Assembly: GCA_021788565.1 (NCBI GenBank)
Contig: JAJYKO010000119.1
Span: 1 to 10,164 of the forward strand
Length of the DNA stretch: 10,164 nucleotides
Direction of reading: 5' to 3'
DNA from: Chloroflexota bacterium
GTDB lineage: Bacteria; Chloroflexota; UBA6077
Shown here: in pieces, positions 1 to 6,559 of the stretch
Position numbering within the stretch: the first letter of the stretch is position 1
Layout of the letters: every line of letters begins with the position of its first letter
The notes under the pieces: generated by a model
The model's input: only the letters and a program-made list of their open reading frames with translations
The model's database searches: none
What the model was told of the DNA's origin: nothing
Program-made: the position numbers and the translations under genes

Positions 1-1543
1 TGCCTTTTCCCAACTCGCTCTCCACCCAGATGCGGCCGCCGTGGGCCTCCACTAACCCCTTCGTGATGTAGAGACCGAGCCCAAGGCCGCTCCGGTGGGC
101 TCGGGCCTCTTTCGTCCTGTAATACCGGGTGAAGAGATTGGGTAGATCCTCCAAAGGGATACCCGACCCCTGGTCAGATACCGACACCACTACCTGGCCA
201 CCTTCAGAAGACGCAGCCACTGTGATCCTGCCTCCAGGCTCCGAGTACTTGAGTGCGTTGGATATCAGGTTCCCCAGAATCCGCTCGAGGGAGGCGGGAT
301 TCGCCAAGACCGCGGGCAAGCCCTCCGGAACTGACACGTGGATCCGTGCGACCTCGGCGGGGCTCGCCGACCTCTGCTCCAGGCCCGAGAAAAAAGCTGG
401 CAGCTCGATGGGAACGCGCTCCTCCGGTCGTAGCTGGCCCGCATCTAGCCTGGCGGCTTCCGAAAGATCCTGAAGCATGTCGTTCATTCGCTGGCTGCTG
501 GTGATGATGGACTCCGTGGCCTTGACCTCCTTGTCGGCCAAGCCTGCCTTCTCCAGGGACCGTTTGAGCAGCTGCGCATGGCCCAGGATAGCGGTGAGCG
601 GGTTCCTCAGGTCGTGGGAGACCGCCCGTACGTAATCATCTTTCGTCTGCTCCAGCTGCCGCAACTCGGTAACATCCCGGAAAATCAGGATGCCCAGGGC
701 CATCTTGCCATCCTCGTCTCGCAGCGGATTTCCCGAGAACAGGAGCATGCGATCGGGTCGGTCGGGAGGCCGGAAAATCATCTCGACCCCGGCGAAAGAC
801 TCCCCACGCATCAGACGGCTCATGGGAATGTTCTCCGCTGTCACCCTGGATCCGTCTGGGTACAGCACCCGGCCTGCTTGAAGGTAGTCGAGCAGTTCGT
901 CAGCCCTGCCGAATTGGAAGCCGGCGATCTCCCTCGCTGCTCGATTCTGTAAGAGGAGCTTCCCGTTGCCGTCCACTACACTGACGGCTTCTCCCATGCT
1001 TTCCAATAGGGCCGTCAGTTGGTTGGTCTGCCGCTGGGCCTCATCCGCCAATTCCCGCTCTCGAAGACTCGCGGCTTCCAGTTGAGCGGTGCGTTCGATA
1101 ACCCGACGCTCCAACTCCTGGTTCAGGCTCCTCAAATCCTCCTCCGCCTGCCTCTTCGCCCGCCGCACCCCCGCCTCGCCAAGCTCCCGCTGCACCGCTG
1201 GGGTCAGCCTGGCCAGATTGTCCTTCATCACGTAGTCGTGAGCCCCCGCCTTCATGGCCCCGACGGCGGCCTCCTCGCCGATGGAGCCGGACACAATGAT
1301 AAACGGGAGGTCCAGGGACGTCTTCTTCAGCACCTCCAGGGCAGCAGGAGCACTGAACCCCGGCATGGAGTGGTCGGAGATGACGATGTCCCAGGTCTTA
1401 GATCGCAGTGCGGCGGCCATCTCTTCGGCATTGTCGACGCGCTCGAACTCCGGCGCGTATCCCCCTCGCCGAAGCGCTCGAATCAGCAGCCGGCAGTCGG
1501 TTTCCGAGTCCTCGACAATGAGCACGCGGAGGGGTCTATCCAT
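1..1543 (-). CDS. REC-PAS-HisKA-HATPase histidine kinase (hybrid, N-terminal receiver), 3' end cut by window
   Basis: Cytoplasmic sensor kinase; 514 residues are visible with no stop. The N-terminal receiver (about 1-125) has acidic residues E11/D12, phospho-acceptor D57 (SDHSMPGF), S85 and K107 (YVMKDN). A charged, probably coiled-coil linker (about 125-178) follows, then a PAS domain (about 180-295). HisKA carries the phosphate-accepting H310 in AVSHDLRNPLTAI. HATPase_c has the N-box (N425/N429, NLISNALKY), the G1 box DQGSGIP (457-463) and the G2 box GLGLGLY (486-492). The sequence ends at ESELGKG, normally a short distance from the C-terminus, so little is missing. No membrane segment or signal peptide is seen. 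Start: the upstream ATG at 1550-1548 hits a stop after four codons, so the ATG at 1543-1541 is chosen; it follows AAGGG by 7 nt. The receiver sits before the sensor, so phosphorylation by another kinase could gate this one; that role is inferred. It is the third gene of a minus-strand operon, 3 nt after the response regulator stop. Confidence 0.93.
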   Translation of the reverse strand, partial: MDRPLRVLIVEDSETDCRLLIRALRRGGYAPEFERVDNAEEMAAALRSKTWDIVISDHSMPGFSAPAALEVLKKTSLDLPFIIVSGSIGEEAAVGAMKAGAHDYVMKDNLARLTPAVQRELGEAGVRRAKRQAEEDLRSLNQELERRVIERTAQLEAASLRERELADEAQRQTNQLTALLESMGEAVSVVDGNGKLLLQNRAAREIAGFQFGRADELLDYLQAGRVLYPDGSRVTAENIPMSRLMRGESFAGVEMIFRPPDRPDRMLLFSGNPLRDEDGKMALGILIFRDVTELRQLEQTKDDYVRAVSHDLRNPLTAILGHAQLLKRSLEKAGLADKEVKATESIITSSQRMNDMLQDLSEAARLDAGQLRPEERVPIELPAFFSGLEQRSASPAEVARIHVSVPEGLPAVLANPASLERILGNLISNALKYSEPGGRITVAASSEGGQVVVSVSDQGSGIPLEDLPNLFTRYYRTKEARAHRSGLGLGLYITKGLVEAHGGRIWVESELGKG

Positions 1544-1546
1544 CTG

Positions 1547-1993
1547 TCATCCCTTTCTCGCTGGCGGGGCCTCGTTCAAGACCATCCAGTAGAGCCCCAA
1601 CTGCCGGACGGCTTCGGCAAACTGATCGAAGTCCACGGGCTTGCGGACGTAGCTGTTGCAGCCGAGGCTGTAGCCCTCCATCAGGTCGCGATCCTCTCTG
1701 GAGGATGTGAGGATTACCACTGGGAGAAGTCTGGTTCTGTCGTCGGCCCGAATCCGCCGCAAAACCTCGAGACCGTCGACTTTCGGCAGCTTTACATCTA
1801 ACAAGACGACGACTGGCCTGTTGCTCAAGTCCCGTCCCTCGTAGACCCCGGTCCCGAACAGGTAGTCGAGAGCCTCTACACCATCCGGCGCCACAACGAT
1901 CTCGTTCAGGATACCCGCCTTCTTGAACGCCCGATGAGTGAGGGACACGTCGACAGGGTTGTCCTCTACTAGCAGAAAGACCTTATCGTCCAA
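1547..1993 (-). CDS. Single-domain response regulator, CheY/Rcp1-like
   Basis: A stand-alone receiver of 148 residues with no output domain, so it should act as a phosphate shuttle or through protein contacts, not by binding DNA. Receiver landmarks are all present: E10/D11, phospho-acceptor D66 (LLDVKLP), T96 (ILTSS) and K118 followed by P119. The insert around LFGTGVYEGRDLSNRP (45-60) before the D66 strand is typical of the Rcp1-like family, which partners phytochrome-type histidine kinases. The start is TTG at 1993-1991, preceded by GGAGGGGG at good spacing; no nearer ATG or GTG fits. It lies 91 nt after the large PAS/GAF kinase and 3 nt before the REC-PAS kinase. It may therefore carry phosphate between the two kinases or out of both; this is inferred from the gene order. 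Confidence 0.93.
   Translation of the reverse strand: MDDKVFLLVEDNPVDVSLTHRAFKKAGILNEIVVAPDGVEALDYLFGTGVYEGRDLSNRPVVVLLDVKLPKVDGLEVLRRIRADDRTRLLPVVILTSSREDRDLMEGYSLGCNSYVRKPVDFDQFAEAVRQLGLYWMVLNEAPPARKG
1551..1555 (-). promoter_or_regulatory. Ribosome binding site of the REC-PAS kinase, inside the preceding gene
   Basis: AAGGG on the minus strand lies 7 nt before the ATG at 1543. It is formed by the last codons of the response regulator gene (stop TGA at 1549-1547). Only 3 nt separate the stop from the next start, an arrangement typical of translational coupling. It supports the choice of start for the downstream kinase. Confidence 0.65.
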
Positions 1994-1999
1994 AGCTGA

Positions 2000-2007
2000 C
2001 CCCCTCC
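2000..2007 (-). promoter_or_regulatory. Strong ribosome binding site selecting a TTG start
   Basis: GGAGGGGG on the minus strand ends 6 nt before the TTG at 1993. It is the strongest Shine-Dalgarno-like sequence seen in the window and is what makes TTG the preferred start for the response regulator. The rest of the 91-nt gap (1994-2084) shows only a weak TCCCA-CCACC-TGGGA hairpin and no convincing terminator, in keeping with co-transcription. Confidence 0.7.
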
Positions 2008-2084
2008 GATTCCTCCCAGGTGGTGGGACCGGTGAATAGATTGTGTTGTGGCCACCCCGTGTCCGCCGCGATGATGGTCGCTAC

Positions 2085-5000
2085 CTACAGGGTGAAGTAG
2101 AAGCTGGCGCCTATCTCAACCTGCCCCTCCGCCCAGATCCGCCCGCCGTGACGGTTGACGATCCGCTGCACCGTGGCCAGGCCAATGCCTGTTCCGGAGA
2201 ACTCGCTCTGTCTATGCAACCGCTGGAATGCCCCGAACAGCTTGCCGGCATACGCCATGTCGAAGCCTGCCCCGTCATCGCGAACGTAGTAGACAGGCTG
2301 CCCATCCTCCTTGATAGCCCCGAACTCTATCGTTGCCCGAGGATGTCTGGCCGTGAACTTCCAGGCATTGGCCAGCAGGTTCTGCAACGCCACCTGCAGA
2401 AGTCGCGGGTCTCCGTTTGCCACCAGCTCGGAGGAGATGACGAACTCCACTTGCCGCTCCGGCTCGGCCTTATGGAGTTCCCCCGCGATCTTCTGAGCCA
2501 GGCCGCTGAGGTCCACGTCCTCCCTGCGCATCTCTGCGCGGGTGATTCGAGACAGCGTGAGGAGGGCATCTATCAACTCCGCCATCCGGTGGGTCTCGGA
2601 ACGTACCAACTGAAGGTACTCCTTGCCCTGCGCATCCAGCGTTTCGGCGTACTCCTCCAGCAGAGCCTGGCTGAAGCCATCGATGCCCCTCAGCGGAGCC
2701 CGCAGATCGTGGGAGACCGAGTAACTGAAAGCCTCCAGCTCCTTGTTGGCAGCATCCAGTTCAGCAGCCCGTTGCCGGATGTCCTCGAGCAGCCTCTCCC
2801 GCTCGGCCTCCGCCTGACGTTGCTCAGTCACATCCCTGCCCGCGACCACAGCCCCCACGACCCGACCATCGGCGTCGTGTAGCGGTGCGGCATTGAAGAC
2901 TCCGGTGAACTCGCGGCCATCGGCTGTGCGCTCCACAACCTCTGCCCCGCGCACCTCCTCGTCACGCAGCGCTGCCCGCTGCAGAGGAAGCTCGTCTGCC
3001 TGGAACATGGTGCCATCCGGCCGGTAGAGCTTGTAGTACTTTGGGTGCTCCTCCAAGGGGAGTCTCGGGTCCACGAGGTACCCGATGTGGCGGGAGTAGG
3101 CAGGGTTGATGTAGGTGACCCGTCCCCGGGCGTCGCAAACGGCCACCAGGTCGACCATGCTGTCCACCGTGGCCTGCCAGCGGGCCCTATCGAGATGAGC
3201 CTGCCGAAGAAGCCTGGCGTTCTCGATGGCGAGGGCAGCGCGGTCGCCGACGAGCTGCAGCAGCCGTAAATCGTCTTCTGTGAATTTACGAGCGCTAACC
3301 GTGCCAACGTGGAGGACTCCGATCAGCCGGTGCTCGATCAGCATGGGAACTCCGATTAGCGACCTTAAGTTGTCCCGCAGGGTAGCACTCCAGATCTCTA
3401 GCTGAGACGGGGCCTCCACTGCCAGAGGCTCGTGGCTGGCCGCGATCCGGCCGGCAAACCCATGACCCACGGGAACTCGAACCTCCGCCCCGATGTCCTC
3501 TTCCAGTCCGCTCGAAGCCCGCGCCACCAGCTCCTCGCCGTCCTCGGTCGGGAGCAGGATCGTGGCATTGTCGGCTGCCAGGACCTGGCGGACGCGTTGG
3601 AGCAGCTCGACCAGCAGGTCATCCAGGGCCAGGTGCGCGAGGGCGGCATCCGTAACCTGCTGGATGGAGGCGAGCCTCTGTGCGTTCGCCTCAGCTCGCA
3701 CGGCGAGTTCCCGGCTTCGCTCACTCTCGGCTACGAGTTGCCCGTTCGCGATCCGGAGCTGCTCCAGTAGCCGCTCGCGTTCCTTCTCGGCCTGCTTCTG
3801 GGCCGTGATGTTGTTGTTAACCTCCAGGATTGCGACCGGCCGGCCATCTTCGCCCCTGTGAAGCACCTGATGACTTGCCACGACAACCTTGCGGCCGTCC
3901 CTGGCTGTGTGCACGAGCTCGCCCTGCCAGTGTCCCGCCTCATCGAGAGCCTCAGCCACCGCCTGCTGCGATTCAGGGAAGACCGTCTGAAACAGATCGT
4001 GCGAGACCCGGCCTATTGCTTCCTCCCTCGAGAAGCCGTAGAGGGACGCTGCGCCACTGTTCCAGGTCACAATGCGATCATCGGCACTGCGGATCAGGAT
4101 GTGCGCCAGATCAAGAAGCTCGGCTTGCTCCCGCAATAAAGCTGCCTGCTCGGCCAGATGCTCCTCCGTCCGCTTTCGCTCGGTGATGTCGGCGACAAAG
4201 GAGTAGAGGATCTCCCTTTCTCCAAACTCCATGAAGTTTAGCTTGATTTCCACAGGAAACGTCGTACCATCCTTCCGGCGATGGGCCGACTCGATGGTCA
4301 TGGATCTAGCCTGCCTCATCTCCTCCCACAGCGCTGGCCACTGCTCACGAGGAAAAGCTGGATCTATCTCGAACACGGTCATGGGGAGCAACTCGTCGAC
4401 CGTATAGCCCATGGAGTTGCCCGCGGCTTCGTTGACGTAGAGGAAATGGGCGTCGGCGGTCATCCAGTAGATAGGGCTGGCGGCGCTGTCGAGTGTGAGC
4501 CGAGCCATTCGCAGATCGCTCTCCATCCGCTTGCGCTCGGTGATGTCCCGAATGAAGATGGCAGTCCTGGCCTCGCCGCTGCTATCGCGAAACACTGTGC
4601 TGCTCACTTCGGTAGGAAAAGTGGTTCCGTCCCTACGTCTGCTGGTCAGCTCGGCAACGGCCTTTCCGGTGCGGGCGCGTTCCTCTAAGGCAAAAGCTAA
4701 CCGCGGATCACTCGTATCCATCAGCGACTCACGGCCACCGCGGCAGATCTCTTCCTCGGTCATGCCGAACATACGGGTAGCGGCAGGATTGGCAGATATG
4801 ACACGTCCGTCGGGGGATGTCAGTAGCACTGCGTCGGGGCTGTTCTCGAAAAACGACCGGTATCGTTCTTCACTGTCGTGCAGCGCCCGCTCGAGGCGCA
4901 GGCGCTCTGTCACCTCGTTGTGCTGCACCAGCCAACCTTGGAAAGCGCCGTCGGGGCCAAGCACAGGGGAGATCGTGGTATCCCAATAGGTGACCCCGCG

Positions 5001-5312
5001 CTCGGGCTGGTCGGGAAACTCGAAGGCGTAGCCTTTGGCATACCACGGCTCTTCCGTGTCACGCACGTCCCGCCACACGGTTCCCGCCGGTCTGTTCAAA
5101 CCCGGGAGTAACTCTTCGACGGAGCATCCGATGATCTTCCGCGGGGGAATGCCCATTTGTCGGGCATAGCTCTCGTTCGCGGTCCGTACGGTCAGATCCG
5201 GGCCAACAAAGGCTATTCCCTCGGATGAATGAGCGAGGATTGCAGACAGTAGCGCAGAGTTCTCCATGCCCGTGGCGGAACCGACTCCCCTCGAAGAGTC
5301 ACGGACAGACAT
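2085..5312 (-). CDS. Large soluble multi-PAS/GAF sensor histidine kinase
   Basis: A cytoplasmic sensor kinase of 1075 residues. Domains in order: PAS1 (about 18-140), PAS2 (147-262), PAS3 (270-380), PAS4 (400-510), a GAF domain (about 545-700) after a charged coiled-coil stretch, PAS5 (710-830), a short coiled coil, HisKA with H868 in SYSVSHDLRAPLRGIDGFS, and HATPase_c with N982 (NLLANAWKF), D1012-G1014-G1016 (DDGAGFD) and GTGIGLA (1040-1046). PAS units end in the usual DITERK/DVTEQR-type linkers. No transmembrane helix, signal peptide or receiver is seen. The HisKA type is that of phytochrome-like kinases, which commonly pair with Rcp1-like regulators such as the one encoded next. The GAF lacks an obvious chromophore signature and no PHY domain is present, so light sensing is not supported. 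The ligand is unknown. The reading frame extends upstream to an ATG at 5378, but the ATG at 5312 has AGAGGG 7 nt before it and is preferred. Confidence 0.93.
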   Translation of the reverse strand: MSVRDSSRGVGSATGMENSALLSAILAHSSEGIAFVGPDLTVRTANESYARQMGIPPRKIIGCSVEELLPGLNRPAGTVWRDVRDTEEPWYAKGYAFEFPDQPERGVTYWDTTISPVLGPDGAFQGWLVQHNEVTERLRLERALHDSEERYRSFFENSPDAVLLTSPDGRVISANPAATRMFGMTEEEICRGGRESLMDTSDPRLAFALEERARTGKAVAELTSRRRDGTTFPTEVSSTVFRDSSGEARTAIFIRDITERKRMESDLRMARLTLDSAASPIYWMTADAHFLYVNEAAGNSMGYTVDELLPMTVFEIDPAFPREQWPALWEEMRQARSMTIESAHRRKDGTTFPVEIKLNFMEFGEREILYSFVADITERKRTEEHLAEQAALLREQAELLDLAHILIRSADDRIVTWNSGAASLYGFSREEAIGRVSHDLFQTVFPESQQAVAEALDEAGHWQGELVHTARDGRKVVVASHQVLHRGEDGRPVAILEVNNNITAQKQAEKERERLLEQLRIANGQLVAESERSRELAVRAEANAQRLASIQQVTDAALAHLALDDLLVELLQRVRQVLAADNATILLPTEDGEELVARASSGLEEDIGAEVRVPVGHGFAGRIAASHEPLAVEAPSQLEIWSATLRDNLRSLIGVPMLIEHRLIGVLHVGTVSARKFTEDDLRLLQLVGDRAALAIENARLLRQAHLDRARWQATVDSMVDLVAVCDARGRVTYINPAYSRHIGYLVDPRLPLEEHPKYYKLYRPDGTMFQADELPLQRAALRDEEVRGAEVVERTADGREFTGVFNAAPLHDADGRVVGAVVAGRDVTEQRQAEAERERLLEDIRQRAAELDAANKELEAFSYSVSHDLRAPLRGIDGFSQALLEEYAETLDAQGKEYLQLVRSETHRMAELIDALLTLSRITRAEMRREDVDLSGLAQKIAGELHKAEPERQVEFVISSELVANGDPRLLQVALQNLLANAWKFTARHPRATIEFGAIKEDGQPVYYVRDDGAGFDMAYAGKLFGAFQRLHRQSEFSGTGIGLATVQRIVNRHGGRIWAEGQVEIGASFYFTL

Positions 5313-5319
5313 GCTACAG

Positions 5320-5325
5320 CCCTCT
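5320..5325 (-). promoter_or_regulatory. Ribosome binding site that decides the start of the multi-PAS kinase
   Basis: AGAGGG on the minus strand is 7 nt upstream of the ATG at 5312-5310. The alternative in-frame ATG at 5378 has no comparable sequence before it and would add a 22-residue cysteine-containing stretch unlike any PAS leader. Confidence 0.6.
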
Positions 5326-5456
5326 GAAAGTGTGCTTAGATCACCCGAAGCACAGCGGCAACCGTATCCGGCCCCCATGCAGCAACTGCCAGGGCGCGGT
5401 TAGAGGCTGGCCTGATTGACTGTGGATGGTCGCGACTCGGACAACCGCAGACATTA

Positions 5457-5485
5457 AAAGTACACAACCATGTACCTGACGTCAA
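5457..5485 (-). promoter_or_regulatory. Candidate sigma70-type promoter of the kinase operon (proximal)
   Basis: On the minus strand, TTGACG (5485-5480) is separated by exactly 17 nt from TACTTT (5462-5457). The -35 matches 5 of 6 consensus bases; the -10 is weaker. Transcription would start near 5450, leaving a leader of about 140 nt before the multi-PAS kinase. The spacer and -10 are covered by a dyad (5460-5475). TGACGTCA (5477-5484) and AGTACT (5485-5490) are also perfect palindromes at the -35 element. Confidence 0.5.
5460..5475. promoter_or_regulatory. GTACA-N6-TGTAC inverted repeat, candidate operator
   Basis: A perfect 5-bp dyad with a 6-nt spacer, the half-site geometry used by CRP/FNR dimers (5-6-5, 16 bp). 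It overlaps the -10 and spacer of the proximal kinase-operon promoter, so a bound protein would be expected to repress. The half-site is not the classical TGTGA, so assignment to the neighbouring Crp/Fnr protein is a guess. ATGTACCTG, which overlaps the right half, recurs at 5516-5524 as a 9-bp direct repeat. Confidence 0.35.
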
Positions 5486-5539
5486 GTACTGGCCGCCACG
5501 AGGCAACTGCAGCGGATGTACCTGGCTGTCAGCGGGCTA

Positions 5540-5580
5540 TTCGGGACCTCCGCATTATAACAGAACATAGCGGAACCGAA
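5540..5580. repeat. Imperfect inverted repeat surrounding the distal TATAAT
   Basis: TTCGG (5540-5544) pairs with CCGAA (5576-5580), and TCCGC (5549-5553) with GCGGA (5570-5574). The arms are interrupted by GACC on the left and A on the right. The 16-nt AT-rich loop (5554-5569) contains the minus-strand -10. It could be a protein-binding dyad or chance. Confidence 0.35.
5554..5562 (-). promoter_or_regulatory. Candidate extended -10 promoter of the kinase operon (distal)
   Basis: On the minus strand the sequence reads TGT-TATAAT: a perfect -10 hexamer (5559-5554) with an extended TGn motif just upstream. No good -35 lies at 16-18 nt, but extended -10 promoters often lack one. Start would be near 5547, giving a leader of about 235 nt before the multi-PAS kinase. 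It lies in the loop of a small inverted repeat (5540-5580). Confidence 0.45.
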
Positions 5581-5654
5581 TGGATCTGAACTAGTCCCCT
5601 TCGCCACAGCGACACTTTTCGCGAGGGGCGGCAAACCGAACTGAGAGACGCCAA

Positions 5655-5683
5655 TTGTAGGGGCAATCACTCTCTGCTATCCT
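5655..5683 (+). promoter_or_regulatory. Candidate leaderless promoter of the Crp/Fnr gene
   Basis: TTGTAG (5655-5660), a 17-nt spacer, then TATCCT (5678-5683) preceded by TGC, an extended -10 arrangement. The predicted start falls about 7 nt downstream, at or next to the A of the ATG at 5690. No Shine-Dalgarno sequence precedes that ATG, which fits a leaderless message. A small ATTG-N6-CAAT dyad (5654-5667) overlaps the -35 and could allow autoregulation. Confidence 0.45.
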
Positions 5684-5689
5684 CATCAT

Positions 5690-6355
5690 ATGAGCGTGCC
5701 GCCGGAATTTCTCAAGCAGATCCCCTACTTCGTGGGACTCACAGACCGCGAGCTGAGCCGGATTCGCCCCCTCGTGCACGATCGGACTTATCCCCGTGGC
5801 GAGATGGTGATCCTCGAGGGCGAGTCGTGTGAGGCGATCTATTTCGTTAAGTCCGGCCGCGTCAAGGTGTTCAAGACTTCCTCGGAGGGCCGGGAGCAGG
5901 TGCTCCGCATAATGAAGGCAGGCGACACTTTCAACGAAGTCCCCGTCTTCGACGGTGGACCAAACCCGGCCAGCGTGGAAGCGCTGGACTCCACCTCCCT
6001 CTATGTACTCTCCGCGACCGACCTGCAGTCTCTGATGCTCGAATTACCGGCCATATCGCGCAACGTCGTCCGTGTCCTGGCCTCTCGTCTGCGCCATCTG
6101 GTGGAACTGGTGGAGGACCTTTCCTTCCGGCACGTCACGGGTCGCATCGCCAAGATCCTGCTACAACATGTTCGGGATGCAGCGGCAGGAAACGGTGCTG
6201 GGCGGCTGACCCAGCAGCAGATGGCGACCATGGCGGGCACAGCCCGGGAGATGGTGGGACGCGCACTGAAGGGGCTGGAGCAGGCCGGCGCCATCAAGAT
6301 GGAGCGCGGCCGCATCGTTATCGTCGACAGGGAGATTCTGGAACGGCTCTCCTGA
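5690..6355 (+). CDS. Crp/Fnr-family transcriptional regulator
   Basis: A one-component DNA-binding regulator of 221 residues, the usual family length. Residues about 10-125 form the cyclic-nucleotide-binding-like beta roll (GEMVILEGE 37-45, IYFVKSGRVKV 50-60, GDTFNEVPVFDGG 78-90). A dimerisation helix follows (about 122-147), then a winged HTH (about 150-221). The recognition helix GTAREMVGRALK (183-194) keeps the R186-E187-xxx-R191 pattern of E. coli CRP (R180/E181/R185). In the pocket, E83 aligns with CRP E72, but the CRP R82-S83 pair that holds the cAMP phosphate aligns with P93-A94. Canonical cAMP binding is therefore unlikely. Only one Cys (C47) occurs in the protein, so there is no FNR-type iron-sulfur cluster. 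The ligand is unknown. It is divergent from the kinase operon and convergent with the PASTA kinase. It may regulate itself or the divergent operon; this is inferred. Confidence 0.92.
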   Translation: MSVPPEFLKQIPYFVGLTDRELSRIRPLVHDRTYPRGEMVILEGESCEAIYFVKSGRVKVFKTSSEGREQVLRIMKAGDTFNEVPVFDGGPNPASVEALDSTSLYVLSATDLQSLMLELPAISRNVVRVLASRLRHLVELVEDLSFRHVTGRIAKILLQHVRDAAAGNGAGRLTQQQMATMAGTAREMVGRALKGLEQAGAIKMERGRIVIVDREILERLS

Positions 6356-6418
6356 GAGACAGAGGGCGAGGTGAGGGGAAGGCGGCGCGACGGGGTGAGT
6401 GGGAGAAGGGCCGGAGGG

Positions 6419-6521
6419 ACGAAACAGGATGGACGGGATGTAGAAAGACAGGCAGGATAGGATACCTGTTACCTATTATCTATCCTGTACATCCTTACTT
6501 ATGCTGTACATCCTGTTTCGT
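6419..6521. repeat. Long imperfect hairpin between convergent genes, possible bidirectional terminator or dispersed repeat
   Basis: The outer arms pair perfectly over 13 bp: ACGAAACAGGATG (6419-6431) with CATCCTGTTTCGT (6509-6521). The inner arms pair over 8 bp: CAGGATAG (6453-6460) with CTATCCTG (6480-6487). The middle of the stem is looser. Purine-rich sequence on the left (6355-6420) and pyrimidine-rich sequence on the right (6522-6558) extend the strand asymmetry; GAGACAG (6356-6362) can pair with CTGTCTC (6533-6539). No U-tract follows either inner stem, so it is not a classical intrinsic terminator. It occupies most of the 204-nt gap between the two stop codons. Confidence 0.65.
6485..6514. 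repeat. Direct repeat of CTGTACATCCT within the hairpin
   Basis: CTGTACATCCT occurs at 6485-6495 and again, identical, at 6504-6514, a 19-nt period. Degenerate complementary units (ACAGGATG, GGGATGTAG, GCAGGATAG) fill the left arm. The whole stretch thus looks built from one short unit, read as AGGATGTACAG on the minus strand. Confidence 0.6.
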
Positions 6522-6559
6522 AGATCCTCACCCTGTCTCCCAGTCTCCCTGTCCCCCCG

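Noticed and set aside
1019..1801. A 260-codon plus-strand open frame
   Set aside because: It runs opposite the receiver-encoding parts of two confirmed genes and shows no domain.
2043..2882. A 279-codon plus-strand open frame
   Set aside because: It is antisense to the HisKA/HATPase region of the large kinase. It has no recognisable motif and no ribosome binding site, so it is a shadow.
5313..5378. N-terminal extension of the multi-PAS kinase to the ATG at 5378
   Set aside because: It has no ribosome binding site and a Cys-containing leader unlike the family. The ATG at 5312 is preceded by AGAGGG.
6453..6495. Classical intrinsic terminator
   Set aside because: The 8-bp stem CAGGATAG/CTATCCTG has a 19-nt loop and no T-run on either strand after it, so termination is only a possibility for the region as a whole.
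6419..6521. CRISPR array or insertion-sequence end
   Set aside because: Units are short and degenerate with no regular spacers, there is no transposase or target-site duplication, and no cas gene is nearby.
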